Shown here: positions 1 to 7,976 of the stretch, piece after piece
How the letters are laid out: each line of letters begins with the position of its first letter
Numbering within the stretch: the first letter of the stretch is position 1
Made by a program: the position numbers and the translations under genes
From: Bradyrhizobium sp. WSM3983
GTDB taxonomy: Bacteria; Pseudomonadota; Alphaproteobacteria; Rhizobiales; Xanthobacteraceae
NCBI RefSeq assembly: GCF_000473045.1
Contig: NZ_AXAY01000005.1
Location: 62,001-126,000 of the forward strand
DNA length: 64,000 nucleotides
Direction of reading: 5' to 3'
Notes under the pieces: generated by a model
The model's database searches: none
Seen by the model: the letters and a program-made list of their open reading frames with translations, nothing else
What the model was told of the DNA's origin: nothing

Positions 1-126
1 ATGAACACGTCGCCCGATAACTATCTGCCGATCAAGCAGATGCGGCTGGTCCAGTTCGACGGCCGCTCCTGGCAGCCGTTTGGCGCAGTGATCGAGACCG
101 CGTTTACGGAAGGCGCGGCGCGGTGA
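1..126 (+). CDS. ABC transporter substrate-binding protein, C-terminal end (partial)
   Basis: The frame is open from the first base to the TGA at 124-126 and gives 41 residues beginning MNTSPDNYLPIKQ and ending TEGAAR. The NTSPDNYxPIKQMRLVQFDGxxW pattern resembles the C-terminal strand of periplasmic Leu/Ile/Val-type solute-binding proteins, which deliver amino acids or amides to an ABC permease. The ATG at position 1 is probably internal, because 41 residues is far too short for the family. Assignment rests on a short pattern only, so the substrate cannot be named. Confidence 0.45.
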   Translation: MNTSPDNYLPIKQMRLVQFDGRSWQPFGAVIETAFTEGAAR

Positions 127-162
127 CGCGGTGATTTGACTCACGCGTACCTTTTGCCGGGC

Positions 163-326
163 TACCCCTCTCCCCCGCCCTCCCCCGCAAGGGGGGAGGG
201 AGCACAGTGTGCTGCGCGGTGAGAGCTGGACTCACAAACCGAAAGCCAATTGTCATCACCTTGAAGCAGCCACACGCACAACTGCGTTCCCTCCCCCCTT
301 GCGGGGGAGGGCTAGGGAGAGGGGTA
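163..326. repeat. Inverted pair of C-rich/G-rich palindromic elements
   Basis: A block at 163-203 (tacccctctcccccgccct, then a small hairpin around cccccgcaaggggg) is repeated in inverted orientation at 287-326 (ending gctagggagaggggta). The arms could pair across about 80 bases. Elements of this kind recur at 16483-16609 and 24096-24146 and are typical intergenic palindromes of this group of bacteria. No gene is seen in 127-375. Confidence 0.7.
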
Positions 327-375
327 CCACACGGGGACTCTCTCGATCAGAAAAGCAGCCACGCAACTTCGCGCC

Positions 376-588
376 TCACGCTGGCTTGAGCGAGGCCAGC
401 GCGCTTTCGAGCAGCGAGCGCACCCGTGCGGCGTCACCGGATTTCACCACGGCGGGATCGAGGTGAAGCTCGAGGCCAGGCGCGCGCTCGGTGATGATGC
501 CGCGCTTCTCGGCCGCTGCATCGTTCAAGGCGTCGACCGAATAGGGAATGACCTCGCGGCCGAACTCGGAACTCCGCGCGCGTGGCGC
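376..588 (-). pseudogene. Gene remnant, C-terminal fragment of unknown protein
   Basis: On the minus strand a frame is open from an in-frame TAG at 589-591 to the TGA at 376-378. It has no plausible ATG or ribosome binding site. The peptide (EFGREVIPYSVDALNDAAAE, later LELHLDPAVV and a C-terminal LLESALASLKPA) has protein-like composition and the strong third-position G/C bias of real genes here. I do not recognise the family. It looks like the end of a gene whose 5' part has been lost; the palindromic elements at 163-326 lie just downstream. Bases 589-756 hold nothing I can assign. Confidence 0.4.
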
Positions 589-756
589 CTACGATGTTAC
601 CCATACCGATTTTGCAGTTGTCGCTGGCCGCGCATTTGCATCTAAGTCCTAGATGGTGCGAATGGAAACGACTGGCGGCGGAGCAGAAGCGATATGGAAC
701 ACGATGCGAAATAACGAAGCGCCTTTTCGCTCCGCGCGGAACGGAGAAGGTGGCGC

Positions 757-1560
757 ATGCGCCACCGCGGGTCGGCGGCAGTAATGAGTTCCAGCGGAAC
801 TGGTAACCGACTTCTGGCAGCGCTGCCACCCGCGGATTTCCATCTACTGGCGCCTGAGCTAGAGACGATCGTGCTCGGCCAGGACGCAGTCCTCTCGCAA
901 GCGGGTGACCGGATCGAGCATGTCTTCTTCCCTCATAGCGGTGCCATCTCACTGATGGCCGACATGGCGGACGGACGGACGGTCGCCACCGCCATGATCG
1001 GGCGCGAAGGCGCAGTAGGTAGTCTTTCGGTGCTGGGGCCGTCTCCTTCGGCCATCACCGCCATCGTACGTGCGGCCGGCACCGCCGCGCGAGTCCCTGC
1101 ATCGCGATTTTACGCCGCCTTCAGCCGGAGTCCCGCAATCCGGCACGCGATCCAGATTCACATCAGGGCGATACTGGTGCAGCTTCAGCTCGGCTCGGCC
1201 TGCAATGCGCTGCATCCGGTCGAAGCCCGTATGGCTCGCTGGCTGCTCCAGGTTCGCGACCGCATCGACGATGACGTCCTGCCGCTCACTCAGCAGGCGC
1301 TGTCGCAAATACTTGGTGTGCGACGAACGACAGTGACGCTCTTGATGCGCAATCTGCGCGCGTCTGGAGCGATCAAGTCCGATCGACGAGGCCACATCGA
1401 GATCGATCCAACCCGGCTCGCGGCGGCGGCGTGCGAATGCCACGACAACATCCGTCTCGAAGTCGAGGAAATCTTCTCGACGAAACCGGCCCGATCTTAC
1501 ATCATGGCTGCGCAAGACGATCGGCGCATGTCAGGAGATGAATCGGGCGATGCCGCGTGA
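757..1560 (+). CDS. Crp/Fnr-family transcriptional regulator
   Basis: A 267-residue protein with a cyclic-nucleotide-binding-like beta roll (about residues 25-140, with GDRIEHVFFPHSGAISLM) followed by a winged helix-turn-helix at about 178-206 (LTQQALSQILGVRRTTVTLL). Such proteins bind promoter DNA as dimers in response to a small ligand or redox signal. There is no cysteine cluster of the Fnr [4Fe-4S] kind, and the usual cAMP-contacting residues are not evident, so the signal is unknown. ATG 757 is chosen because GGAGAAGG lies upstream; ATG 784 is the alternative and fits family alignments but has a poor ribosome site. It stands alone. Confidence 0.85.
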   Translation: MRHRGSAAVMSSSGTGNRLLAALPPADFHLLAPELETIVLGQDAVLSQAGDRIEHVFFPHSGAISLMADMADGRTVATAMIGREGAVGSLSVLGPSPSAITAIVRAAGTAARVPASRFYAAFSRSPAIRHAIQIHIRAILVQLQLGSACNALHPVEARMARWLLQVRDRIDDDVLPLTQQALSQILGVRRTTVTLLMRNLRASGAIKSDRRGHIEIDPTRLAAAACECHDNIRLEVEEIFSTKPARSYIMAAQDDRRMSGDESGDAA

Positions 1561-1635
1561 GCCTTGCCGCGCCAGCCCCAAAAAGATACGCCGGCGTGAC
1601 GCCGGCGCTGCAATCAAAGCCGCTCCTAGACCCAA

Positions 1636-1833
1636 TCAGGTTCTCTTCGTCCGGTCGAGGTTCTGTCCGGATTGGGATTGCGCCTCGAGCCTCGCAAGCT
1701 CGCGCAGCACCTTCGCCACCTCTCTTAATTCGTTGCGCGCAGGGCCCGGCTTGAGCCGTCGTGCTTCGTCAAGAAAATCCTTGGCCTGCATCAGCCAGCT
1801 GGATGGCTCAATATAGTTTTGAGTGTGCGCCAT
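1636..1833 (-). CDS. Small conserved hypothetical protein
   Basis: A 65-residue protein beginning MAHTQNYIEPSSWLMQAKDF and rich in charged helix-forming residues (LDEARRLKPGPARNELREVAKVLRELARLE), so probably all-helical and cytoplasmic. ATG 1833 is preferred over the ATG six codons upstream because GGAGGGACACC sits directly before it. No domain is recognised. It is followed upstream on the same strand by another small gene ending at 1852, only 18 bases away, so the two may be co-transcribed. Confidence 0.6.
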   Translation of the reverse strand: MAHTQNYIEPSSWLMQAKDFLDEARRLKPGPARNELREVAKVLRELARLEAQSQSGQNLDRTKRT

Positions 1834-1851
1834 GGTGTCCCTCCATCGCAA

Positions 1852-2085
1852 TCACTGCTGATCTGCCTGGACATCAACCTTCCACGAGGTCGCGCTGTGA
1901 TGCCGCGACCCGCTCGGCTCATGGACCCAGGCCTCCGGCGCGAACCAGGCGTGATCGGATTGGCAGATCGGGCAGCGGGTGCGCCCGAAGAACACAACGC
2001 TGCGCCGAAAGCTCTCGCGATCGGTCCTGATACCGGTGGGGATCGCCCGGCCGGTCTGCGGGCATCTGACCATAACCATACCCAT
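1852..2085 (-). CDS. Small zinc-ribbon-like hypothetical protein
   Basis: A 77-residue protein starting MGMVMVRCPQTGRAIPTGI. It holds an early Cys-Pro pair (RCPQTG) and a later CPIC motif (TRCPICQSDHAWF), a spacing compatible with a zinc ribbon. ATG 2085 is chosen because GGGAGG lies five bases upstream; the longer frame to 2217 has no such site and non-typical composition. Proteins of this size with RCPxTG...CPxC are common as hypothetical genes in Bradyrhizobium. The function is unknown. It reads towards the 65-residue gene at 1636-1833. Confidence 0.65.
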   Translation of the reverse strand: MGMVMVRCPQTGRAIPTGIRTDRESFRRSVVFFGRTRCPICQSDHAWFAPEAWVHEPSGSRHHSATSWKVDVQADQQ

Positions 2086-2280
2086 ATGAGCCTCCCATGA
2101 CTTGGCTTTTGCTGGTTTTCGAAGCAAACGACCGGCCGGTTGGAATGCGCCTCTTGAGGTGCAGTTACTTGGGGGGCATCGTGCACCTGCCCGTTGTTGA
2201 CCGAGCATGGGGCGCATGCTCGTGGCGGGGCTTATTCCAACCGGCGGTTCCCTCTTGGACGAACCTGGAGTGCCGCTTTT

Positions 2281-2748
2281 TCAGCCGGCTTTCTCAAGGG
2301 CCTTGGCAAAGTGTTTCTTGATCGGCTCGCTCGTTTCCATCGTCAGCTTCTCAGCAAGCTTCCACAATTCCCTGTTCTGGGCGGATGCAGCGTCGAAGAC
2401 CTTGCGCGATTGCGCCGCCGTCAAGGTGACGACATCGGTCGCCGATTTGCTGCCCAAAAGATCGGCGAAGAAATCCATCGTTGCGGACGTATTTGCGTTC
2501 GAGATCTCCAAAAGCTTGAGCCCATAGTCTGTCGCGCTCCTTGCATGGCTTGAGTATGTCTCACGGAACGTGTCCGCCATCTCTTCCGATGCGATCTTGA
2601 TCCGCTCGCAGCCTTGCTTTGCGCGGGCGACGCTCTGCTCTGCGAGTTCGCCGATCACAGCAGGCAACTCGATCTTCGGGAATCCGAACAACGGCGTCGC
2701 AAAACCATTCGCTCCATTTGGCGCGATCTTCACTTCACTTTCACTCAC
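2281..2748 (-). CDS. Phasin family protein (polyhydroxyalkanoate granule-associated)
   Basis: A 155-residue, mainly helical amphipathic protein. The central part (ELAEQSVARAKQGCERIKIA, ATMDFFADLLGSKSATDVV, later FDAASAQNRELWKLAEKL) matches the phasin family pattern. Phasins coat polyhydroxybutyrate granules in the cytoplasm and control granule size. The start is GTG 2748, read from an AAGGAG eight bases upstream. Directly upstream of that site lie three tandem 19-bp repeats and then an inverted repeat. Known phasin genes are repressed by PhaR when no granules exist, so these elements may be regulatory. Transcription appears monocistronic. Confidence 0.88.
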   Translation of the reverse strand: MSESEVKIAPNGANGFATPLFGFPKIELPAVIGELAEQSVARAKQGCERIKIASEEMADTFRETYSSHARSATDYGLKLLEISNANTSATMDFFADLLGSKSATDVVTLTAAQSRKVFDAASAQNRELWKLAEKLTMETSEPIKKHFAKALEKAG

Positions 2749-2762
2749 GGCACCAACTCCTT

Positions 2763-2819
2763 CTCAAACGAAACCATTCCGCTCAAACGAAACCATTCCG
2801 CTCAAACGAAACCATTCCT
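2763..2819. repeat. Three tandem copies of a 19-bp unit in the phasin leader
   Basis: The unit CTCAAACGAAACCATTCCG occurs at 2763-2781, 2782-2800 and 2801-2819 (last base T in the third copy). On the phasin strand it reads CGGAATGGTTTCGTTTGAG. The array ends about five bases before the AAGGAG ribosome site of the phasin gene, so it lies in the 5' leader or overlaps the promoter. Perfect repetition at about two helical turns suggests either an operator array or recent slippage. Confidence 0.9.
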
Positions 2820-2822
2820 CGC

Positions 2823-2838
2823 GACGCTGCATTGCGTC
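2823..2838. promoter_or_regulatory. Inverted repeat upstream of phasin, possible operator
   Basis: GACGC-TGCATT-GCGTC forms a 5-bp-arm inverted repeat just upstream of the tandem 19-bp units. TGC-containing palindromes are bound by PhaR at phasin promoters in other alphaproteobacteria, so this is a candidate repressor site; the match is only suggestive. The rest of 2839-3145 carries no gene I can support and presumably holds the promoter of the plus-strand gene at 3146. Confidence 0.3.
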
Positions 2839-3145
2839 ACGAGAGCGCGTGGAGGCGAGGATTTATCCCGCCTCTGTGTTCGATCAGTTGTCTGTTGAGC
2901 ATCCAGCCCGGACACGAGTATGCGCGACGAAATTGCGAAGTGTCCGTTCGATTTGCGACTCTCGCCAAAAATTTTCTCGATCATGTCAATACACACAATC
3001 GTCATATCTACAGGAATGATGCGCGTGTGGACGGGCAGACCGCGAACGGCTTTTGATCGACAAGATCAATGAGCAGATGGGCATCGGTGGCGCTGCCGGT
3101 CTAAACTCTTGCGCCCAAGCTCTTGCACCCAAGACGGAGCGAGCC

Positions 3146-4234
3146 ATGACCGAGACCCTTCGCATCGCGCGCATTTTTGTGCGGCCCGTGATCGTGCCGA
3201 TGAACCTGGCACTGCAGACCAGCACCGGTGCGATCGACAAGGCGCCGCTGGTGCTGATCGACTGTGAGACCGACCACGGCGTGCAGGGGCATGCCTATCT
3301 GTTTTCCATCACCCCTTCTGCTCTGAAACCGCTGACGGCGATGGTCGTGGAAATGTCGGAGCTGCTCGTGGGCGACGAACTGCTGCCGTTCGAGATCGAG
3401 CGCAAGCTGACCCAGCGCTTCACGCTGCTCGGACTCGCCGGGCTACAAAGGCTGGCGCAATCCGGCATCGACATGGCGGCCTGGGATGCATTGGCGCGCA
3501 GCAGAGGCCTGCCGCTGGCACGCCTGCTCGGCGGCGCACCGAAGCCGGTGAAGGCTTACAACTCGAAGGGGCTCGGCATCATGCCGGCGGCCGCCGCGGT
3601 GGAGGAAGCTCACAAGCTGCTGGCCGAGGGCTTTCACGCCGCAAAAATCCGAGTCGGCCGGCCCGATGCGCGCGAGGATCTCGCCGTGGTGCGCGCCGTG
3701 CGCAATGCCGTCGGCGATGAGGTCACGCTGATGTGCGACTACAACCAGGCGCTGACCGTCACCGAGGCCATCCGCCGCGGCGAGATGCTCGACGACGAAG
3801 GCCTGACCTGGATCGAGGAGCCGATCCGCCATGACGACTATGCCGGGAATGCCCGCATTGCGGACGCACTGCGCACGCCGGTGCAGATCGGCGAGAACTT
3901 TGACAGCGCGTTTTCGATGCAGGCCGCGCTGTCCGCGGAGGCGTGCGACTACGTGATGCCCGATGTGCAGCGCATCGGCGGCGTCTCCGGCTGGCTGCGC
4001 GCCGCAGCACTGGCGCACGCCACCGGCATCGAGATGTCGACGCATCTGTTCTCGGAGGTCAGCGCGCACCTGCTCTGCGTGACGCCGACCGCGCATTGGC
4101 TCGAATATGTCGACTGGGCCGACGCGGTGCTGGCGACACGGTTGAAGATCAAGGACGGCTTTGCGCTGCCGAGCGAGGCGCCCGGCAACGGCATTGAATG
4201 GGACGAGACGGCGGTGAAGAAATATCTGGTGTGA
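3146..4234 (+). CDS. Mandelate racemase-like enolase superfamily enzyme
   Basis: A 362-residue protein closely patterned on Pseudomonas mandelate racemase over its whole length, ending KKYLV. Metal ligands are visible as D198 (CDYNQ), E224 (WIEEP) and E250 (IGEN). The His-Asp pair is H300 (STHLFSE) and D273 (MPDVQRIGG), and E320 (HWLEY) is the carboxylate-contacting Glu. At the KxK motif it has K167-I-R169, so the second lysine, the base acting on S-mandelate, is arginine. An acid-sugar dehydratase or one-base epimerase role is therefore more likely than racemisation. ATG 3146 has GGAG seven bases upstream. It converges on the sulfatase gene with a 5-base gap. Confidence 0.85.
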   Translation: MTETLRIARIFVRPVIVPMNLALQTSTGAIDKAPLVLIDCETDHGVQGHAYLFSITPSALKPLTAMVVEMSELLVGDELLPFEIERKLTQRFTLLGLAGLQRLAQSGIDMAAWDALARSRGLPLARLLGGAPKPVKAYNSKGLGIMPAAAAVEEAHKLLAEGFHAAKIRVGRPDAREDLAVVRAVRNAVGDEVTLMCDYNQALTVTEAIRRGEMLDDEGLTWIEEPIRHDDYAGNARIADALRTPVQIGENFDSAFSMQAALSAEACDYVMPDVQRIGGVSGWLRAAALAHATGIEMSTHLFSEVSAHLLCVTPTAHWLEYVDWADAVLATRLKIKDGFALPSEAPGNGIEWDETAVKKYLV

Positions 4235-4239
4235 AGCGC

Positions 4240-5667
4240 CTAGCGCGCCGCGGCGTTGAGATCCATCGTCTCGAGCAGGCTGTTCTGCCGCCAGTCGATG
4301 AAGGCGTCCTTGAGGCGGTTGATCTCACCGGCGTGCTCGGGCACGCCCCAGAGATTGTGCTGTTCGAGCGGATCGCCCGCGAGATCGAACAGCTGTCCGT
4401 CCTCGGCGCCGTGAATGAACACCACCTTCCATCTGTTGTCGCGCACCATGGTGATGAGCCGGGCTCCAGTCATGGCGACGTCGCCGGCCTGCTCGGAGAA
4501 CACGAAGTCGCGGCCGGTCCATTCCTCGCCCTTGAGCGCCGGCAGCAGGCTGCGGGCCTGGAACGGCTTTGGATGCTCTGCGCCGGCGAGATCCAGAATG
4601 GTCGGCGCAAGATCGAACAGCTGGCACTTTTCGCGGATACGGCGGCCGCCGGGGAAGAGGTTCGGCGACCAGAACAGCAGCGGGATGCGGGTGACCGGCT
4701 CGTACATCGACCACTTCTGGCTGAGGCCGTGCTCGCCGAGATTGTCGCCATGGTCCGACATGAAGATCACGACGCAATTGTCGAGATAGCCCTTGTCCTC
4801 CAGCGTCGTCAGCAGGCGGCCGATCTGCTCGTCGATCATGGTGACGTTGGCATAATAATGCGCGCGCAGGCGGCGCATCTCTTCGTGCGTCGGCGCGAGC
4901 TTCCATGACACCGCGTCGTGGTCGACCTCGGTGTCGTGGCGGCGCTTTTCTTTCAGGTACGCCGGCAGCCCCTCGATCTCGGCCTCGGTCGGCTGCGGCA
5001 CCGGAAGATCGTTGCGGGCGAGATAGTGCTCCAGATATTCCGGCAAGGGATCGTAGGGCGGATGCGGTCCGGGCAAACCGATCTGCATGAACAGCGCGTC
5101 GGGCTTGGGACGCGTCTCGAGCCACCACATCGCGGTTTCCGCGACGAAGATGTCCGGATGCAGCGATTTCGGCATCTCCCAGGTGAAGGCGCCCATGCGG
5201 TCGCCATAGTCCGGCAGGCTGCGATAGCCGGCGCGCGACGGCTTTGTCAGCTTGTGCGCGGCAAAGGCCTTGTCGAGCTCGTCGGCGAACCAGCGGCCCT
5301 CGAGGAAGCGGTCCTTGTTCTCGACCACGAAGCGCTCGTGAAAGCCGGCCTTCGCGTCATAGGGGATGGTGTGCATCTTGCCGACATTGACGCAGTGATA
5401 GCCGGCGTCGCCGAGATTGCTCACCCAGGTCTTCTGCCAGTGCTGCCCGTTCTTCAGCACGCCCGACGCATGCGGATAGAGGCCGGAGAACAGCGCGGCG
5501 CGCGAGGGCACGCAGCTCGGCGCGTTGATGAAGCAATTGTCGAAATAGACGCCCTCGCGCACCAGGCGGTCGAGATTCGGCGTCTTCATATAGGGATGGC
5601 CCGTCGCCGCGATCGTGTCGAAGCGTTGCTGGTCGGTCATGACCAGGATGATGTGGGGCTTTGTCAC
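4240..5667 (-). CDS. Sulfatase / alkaline-phosphatase superfamily hydrolase
   Basis: A 475-residue type I sulfatase. The active-site signature C-V-P-S-R-A starts at C52, the cysteine expected to be oxidised to formylglycine. D12 and Q13 (VMTDQQRFD) and the later MSDHGDNLGEH supply calcium ligands. No signal peptide is seen, so it is probably cytoplasmic. It could hydrolyse a sulfate ester or a phosphonate monoester; the family does not settle this. It is transcribed divergently from the GntR regulator, with a perfect palindrome 39 bases upstream of its start, and lies beside an enolase-superfamily gene and a sugar ABC transporter, suggesting catabolism of a sulfated compound. Confidence 0.85.
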   Translation of the reverse strand: MTKPHIILVMTDQQRFDTIAATGHPYMKTPNLDRLVREGVYFDNCFINAPSCVPSRAALFSGLYPHASGVLKNGQHWQKTWVSNLGDAGYHCVNVGKMHTIPYDAKAGFHERFVVENKDRFLEGRWFADELDKAFAAHKLTKPSRAGYRSLPDYGDRMGAFTWEMPKSLHPDIFVAETAMWWLETRPKPDALFMQIGLPGPHPPYDPLPEYLEHYLARNDLPVPQPTEAEIEGLPAYLKEKRRHDTEVDHDAVSWKLAPTHEEMRRLRAHYYANVTMIDEQIGRLLTTLEDKGYLDNCVVIFMSDHGDNLGEHGLSQKWSMYEPVTRIPLLFWSPNLFPGGRRIREKCQLFDLAPTILDLAGAEHPKPFQARSLLPALKGEEWTGRDFVFSEQAGDVAMTGARLITMVRDNRWKVVFIHGAEDGQLFDLAGDPLEQHNLWGVPEHAGEINRLKDAFIDWRQNSLLETMDLNAAAR

Positions 5668-5705
5668 GGTTGTTTTGTCCTGCGCGGCATTGAGCCAATA
5701 GAAAA

Positions 5706-5718
5706 TATGTCTGACATA
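5706..5718. promoter_or_regulatory. Perfect palindrome, likely GntR/FadR-family operator
   Basis: TATGTC-T-GACATA is a perfect 6-bp inverted repeat with one central base. It contains the GT-N3-AC core typical of FadR-subfamily GntR operators. It lies between the divergent sulfatase (start 5667) and GntR (start 5838) genes. A related half-site, aatcagacatt, occurs at about 5802-5812, and ttttgtcaga at about 5782-5791. Direct evidence is the symmetry and position; binding by the adjacent regulator is inferred. Confidence 0.6.
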
Positions 5719-5837
5719 ATAATTCTTGTCAAACCAGCATGGATTTGATTATCCTCGGTCAGTGGCACAATTTATCGCACCATTTTGTCAGAGCTCGAAA
5801 TAAATCAGACATTTTATTCCATCGGACCGGGATCAAC

Positions 5838-6593
5838 GTGGCAAAATCTGCTAGCAAGGACAGCCCTCGGTCGATCGCCCGCGAAGTGGCGCGGCTGATC
5901 CTGACCGGCGTTTGGCGCGAGGGCACGACGCTGCCGCGCGAGATCGAGCTGGCGTCCCGCTTCGATGTCAGCCGCGCCTCCCTTCGCGAGGCGCTGTCGC
6001 TGCTCAAGGCCAAGGGGCTGATCGCCTCGAAGCAGAAGGCCGGCACGCATGTGCGGGCGCGGTTCGACTGGAACATGCTCGACGAGGAGCTGTTGAACTG
6101 GACGCTGTCGGCGTTGCCGACGCAGGAGTTCGCCAAGCAGATCCTCGAGGTTCGCCGCATCGTCGAGCCGGAGGCCTGCGCCATTTGCGCAGTCCGCGGC
6201 ACCGACGAAGACTTTGCCCGGATCGAGCGCGCCTATCGCGGCATGGATGCGGCCGGCATGGACCGCGTCGCCTATGCCGAGCCGGACCTTCAGTTTCACC
6301 GCGGCATTCTCATCGCCACCGGCAACGACTTTTTGATCGCCTTTGGCGCGACGGTCGCCGCCGCGCTGCGGATGTCGTTCGATCTGTCGAGCACCAATCC
6401 AGGCGCGCCTCGGAAGAGCCTGCCCTATCACCGCGCCGTGCTCGACGAGATCTGGGCGCGCAACGCCGACGGCGCGCGCCAGGCCATGCACAAGCTGATG
6501 GATCTCACCGAACAGAACATCGTCTCGGCCATGTCGCGTCAAAAAAAGAAAGACGCCGAGGACGAGAACGTCCGCACCAGACGGACGCGTTGA
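5838..6593 (+). CDS. GntR-family (FadR/FCD subfamily) transcriptional regulator
   Basis: A 251-residue regulator with an N-terminal winged helix at about residues 10-75 (SIAREVARLI, LPREIELASRFDVSRASLRE, LKAKGLIASKQKAGTHV) and a C-terminal all-helical FCD ligand domain (LEVRRIVEPEACAICA to HRAVLDEIWARNADGARQAM). FCD proteins sense acids and sugar acids. GTG 5838 is chosen because the family begins shortly before the SIAREV helix; the open frame upstream runs through AT-rich promoter DNA containing operator-like half-sites. It precedes the ABC transporter genes by 30 bases and faces the sulfatase, so it probably controls both. Confidence 0.9.
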   Translation: MAKSASKDSPRSIAREVARLILTGVWREGTTLPREIELASRFDVSRASLREALSLLKAKGLIASKQKAGTHVRARFDWNMLDEELLNWTLSALPTQEFAKQILEVRRIVEPEACAICAVRGTDEDFARIERAYRGMDAAGMDRVAYAEPDLQFHRGILIATGNDFLIAFGATVAAALRMSFDLSSTNPGAPRKSLPYHRAVLDEIWARNADGARQAMHKLMDLTEQNIVSAMSRQKKKDAEDENVRTRRTR

Positions 6594-6623
6594 AGCCAGC
6601 CAACAATAGTGAGGGAGGTAAAG

Positions 6624-7976
6624 ATGAAGAACGCATCGCGCGCGAGCTCGATCACCCGCCGCAAACTGCTGAAAGCAAGCGCCGCAGGCGCGGCACTCGC
6701 GGCATTCCCGGCGCCGCTGATTGCGCAGACAAAGCCGTTTGCCGGGGTGACGCTGCACGGCGCCTCGTTCCAGCACCGCTTCTTCACGCTGCTGCAGAAG
6801 TACATTCCTGAGTTCGAGGAAAAGACCGGCATGAAGGTCGACCTCCAGCTCTCGGCCCTGCCGGTCTACAACCAGCAGGCCAATCTCGAACTGTCCTCGG
6901 GCGGCTCGGCCTATGATTTCGTCAACGTCACCTTCACGCTCGCGACCCGCTGGATCGCGGCCGGCCTGCTCGCCAATCTCGACGAATTCACCGGCGATGC
7001 CAATTTGACGCCGGCCGAGTGGAATCCGAAAGACTTCGTCGACGGCGCGCAGGTGCCCTATCGCGACGCCAAGGGGGCGACCTTCGGCTATTCCTGGGAA
7101 GGCGGCGCGATGCTGATGGGGCTGTCGCGCATGGACCTGATGGAGAAGAAGGGACTGAAGATCCCCAAGACCTTCGCCGAGCTGCAGCAGGTCTGCGCCG
7201 AGATCAACGGCACCGATGGCGTCAACGGCATGGTGTCGTGGTTCCTCCACAACTGGAATCTACCACCCTACATCCAGGGCTTTGGCGGCAACATCTTCAA
7301 GAATCCGCCCGGCGACGTCATGCCGGCGCTGAATGCGCCCGAAGCCATCCAGGGCGTCGAGTTCTATGCGAACCTGCTGAAGAGCGCGCCGAAGGGCGTT
7401 CTGACCTACACCGAGGACCAGGCGCGGCAGTCGATGCTGACCGGCCGCTCCAACATCTTCATCCATTCCAGCGCCTGGGTGACGCCGATCCTGCTCTCGG
7501 ACGAGAGCAAGGTGAAGGACACCTCGCGCGTGGTGCGCTCGCCCGCAGGTCCGGTGCACGACTATCCGGCCTCCAACAGCCAGGGCCTCGGCATTCCCAA
7601 GAACGCCAAGAACCAGAAGGCCGCGTGGGAATTCATCAAATGGGCGCTCAGCCCGGAGATCTCGATGAAGCTCGTCAGGGAGCACGGTCACTCCTCGGTG
7701 TGCCGCCGCTCGATCATCACCAGCGACGACTATCGCAAGCTCAACACGGTGAACGGCCAGGACCTCGGCGCGCTCTATCTCGAGGTGCTGGAGCTGCCGG
7801 GCAAGGGCGAGAACTACATGGCCTATCGCACGTCGAAGGAATTTCCTGTTGTCGGCGACGTCCTCAACAAGGCATTCGAGCAGGTCGCCACCGGCCAGTT
7901 GCCCGCCAAGGACGCGATGAACGCGGCCCAGGACCAGGCGATCGCCGCACTCCGCCGCGCCGGGACAAAACTTTGA
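6624..7976 (+). CDS. Carbohydrate ABC transporter substrate-binding protein (family 1), Tat-exported
   Basis: A 450-residue extracellular solute-binding protein. The N-terminus has a twin-arginine signal (SSITRRKLLKASAAGAALAA, R12-R13) with a cleavage region near residue 34, so it is exported folded by the Tat route. The body matches family 1 sugar-binding proteins (NLDEFTGDANLTPAEWNPKD, SWEGGAMLMGLSRMDLMEKK, SSAWVTPILLSDESK). ATG 6624 follows GGGAGG. It is the first structural gene of an ABC operon; its stop overlaps the next gene's TTG start. The ligand is unknown; the neighbouring sulfatase and enolase suggest a sugar, sugar acid or sulfated derivative. Confidence 0.9.
   Translation: MKNASRASSITRRKLLKASAAGAALAAFPAPLIAQTKPFAGVTLHGASFQHRFFTLLQKYIPEFEEKTGMKVDLQLSALPVYNQQANLELSSGGSAYDFVNVTFTLATRWIAAGLLANLDEFTGDANLTPAEWNPKDFVDGAQVPYRDAKGATFGYSWEGGAMLMGLSRMDLMEKKGLKIPKTFAELQQVCAEINGTDGVNGMVSWFLHNWNLPPYIQGFGGNIFKNPPGDVMPALNAPEAIQGVEFYANLLKSAPKGVLTYTEDQARQSMLTGRSNIFIHSSAWVTPILLSDESKVKDTSRVVRSPAGPVHDYPASNSQGLGIPKNAKNQKAAWEFIKWALSPEISMKLVREHGHSSVCRRSIITSDDYRKLNTVNGQDLGALYLEVLELPGKGENYMAYRTSKEFPVVGDVLNKAFEQVATGQLPAKDAMNAAQDQAIAALRRAGTKL

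Noticed and set aside
2763..2819. CRISPR-like array
   Set aside because: The three 19-bp units are directly abutting with no spacers and no cas genes are present.
7019..7975. N-terminal extension of the first permease into the binding-protein gene
   Set aside because: The extension is the shifted frame of the solute-binding protein; the permease starts naturally at TTG 7973.
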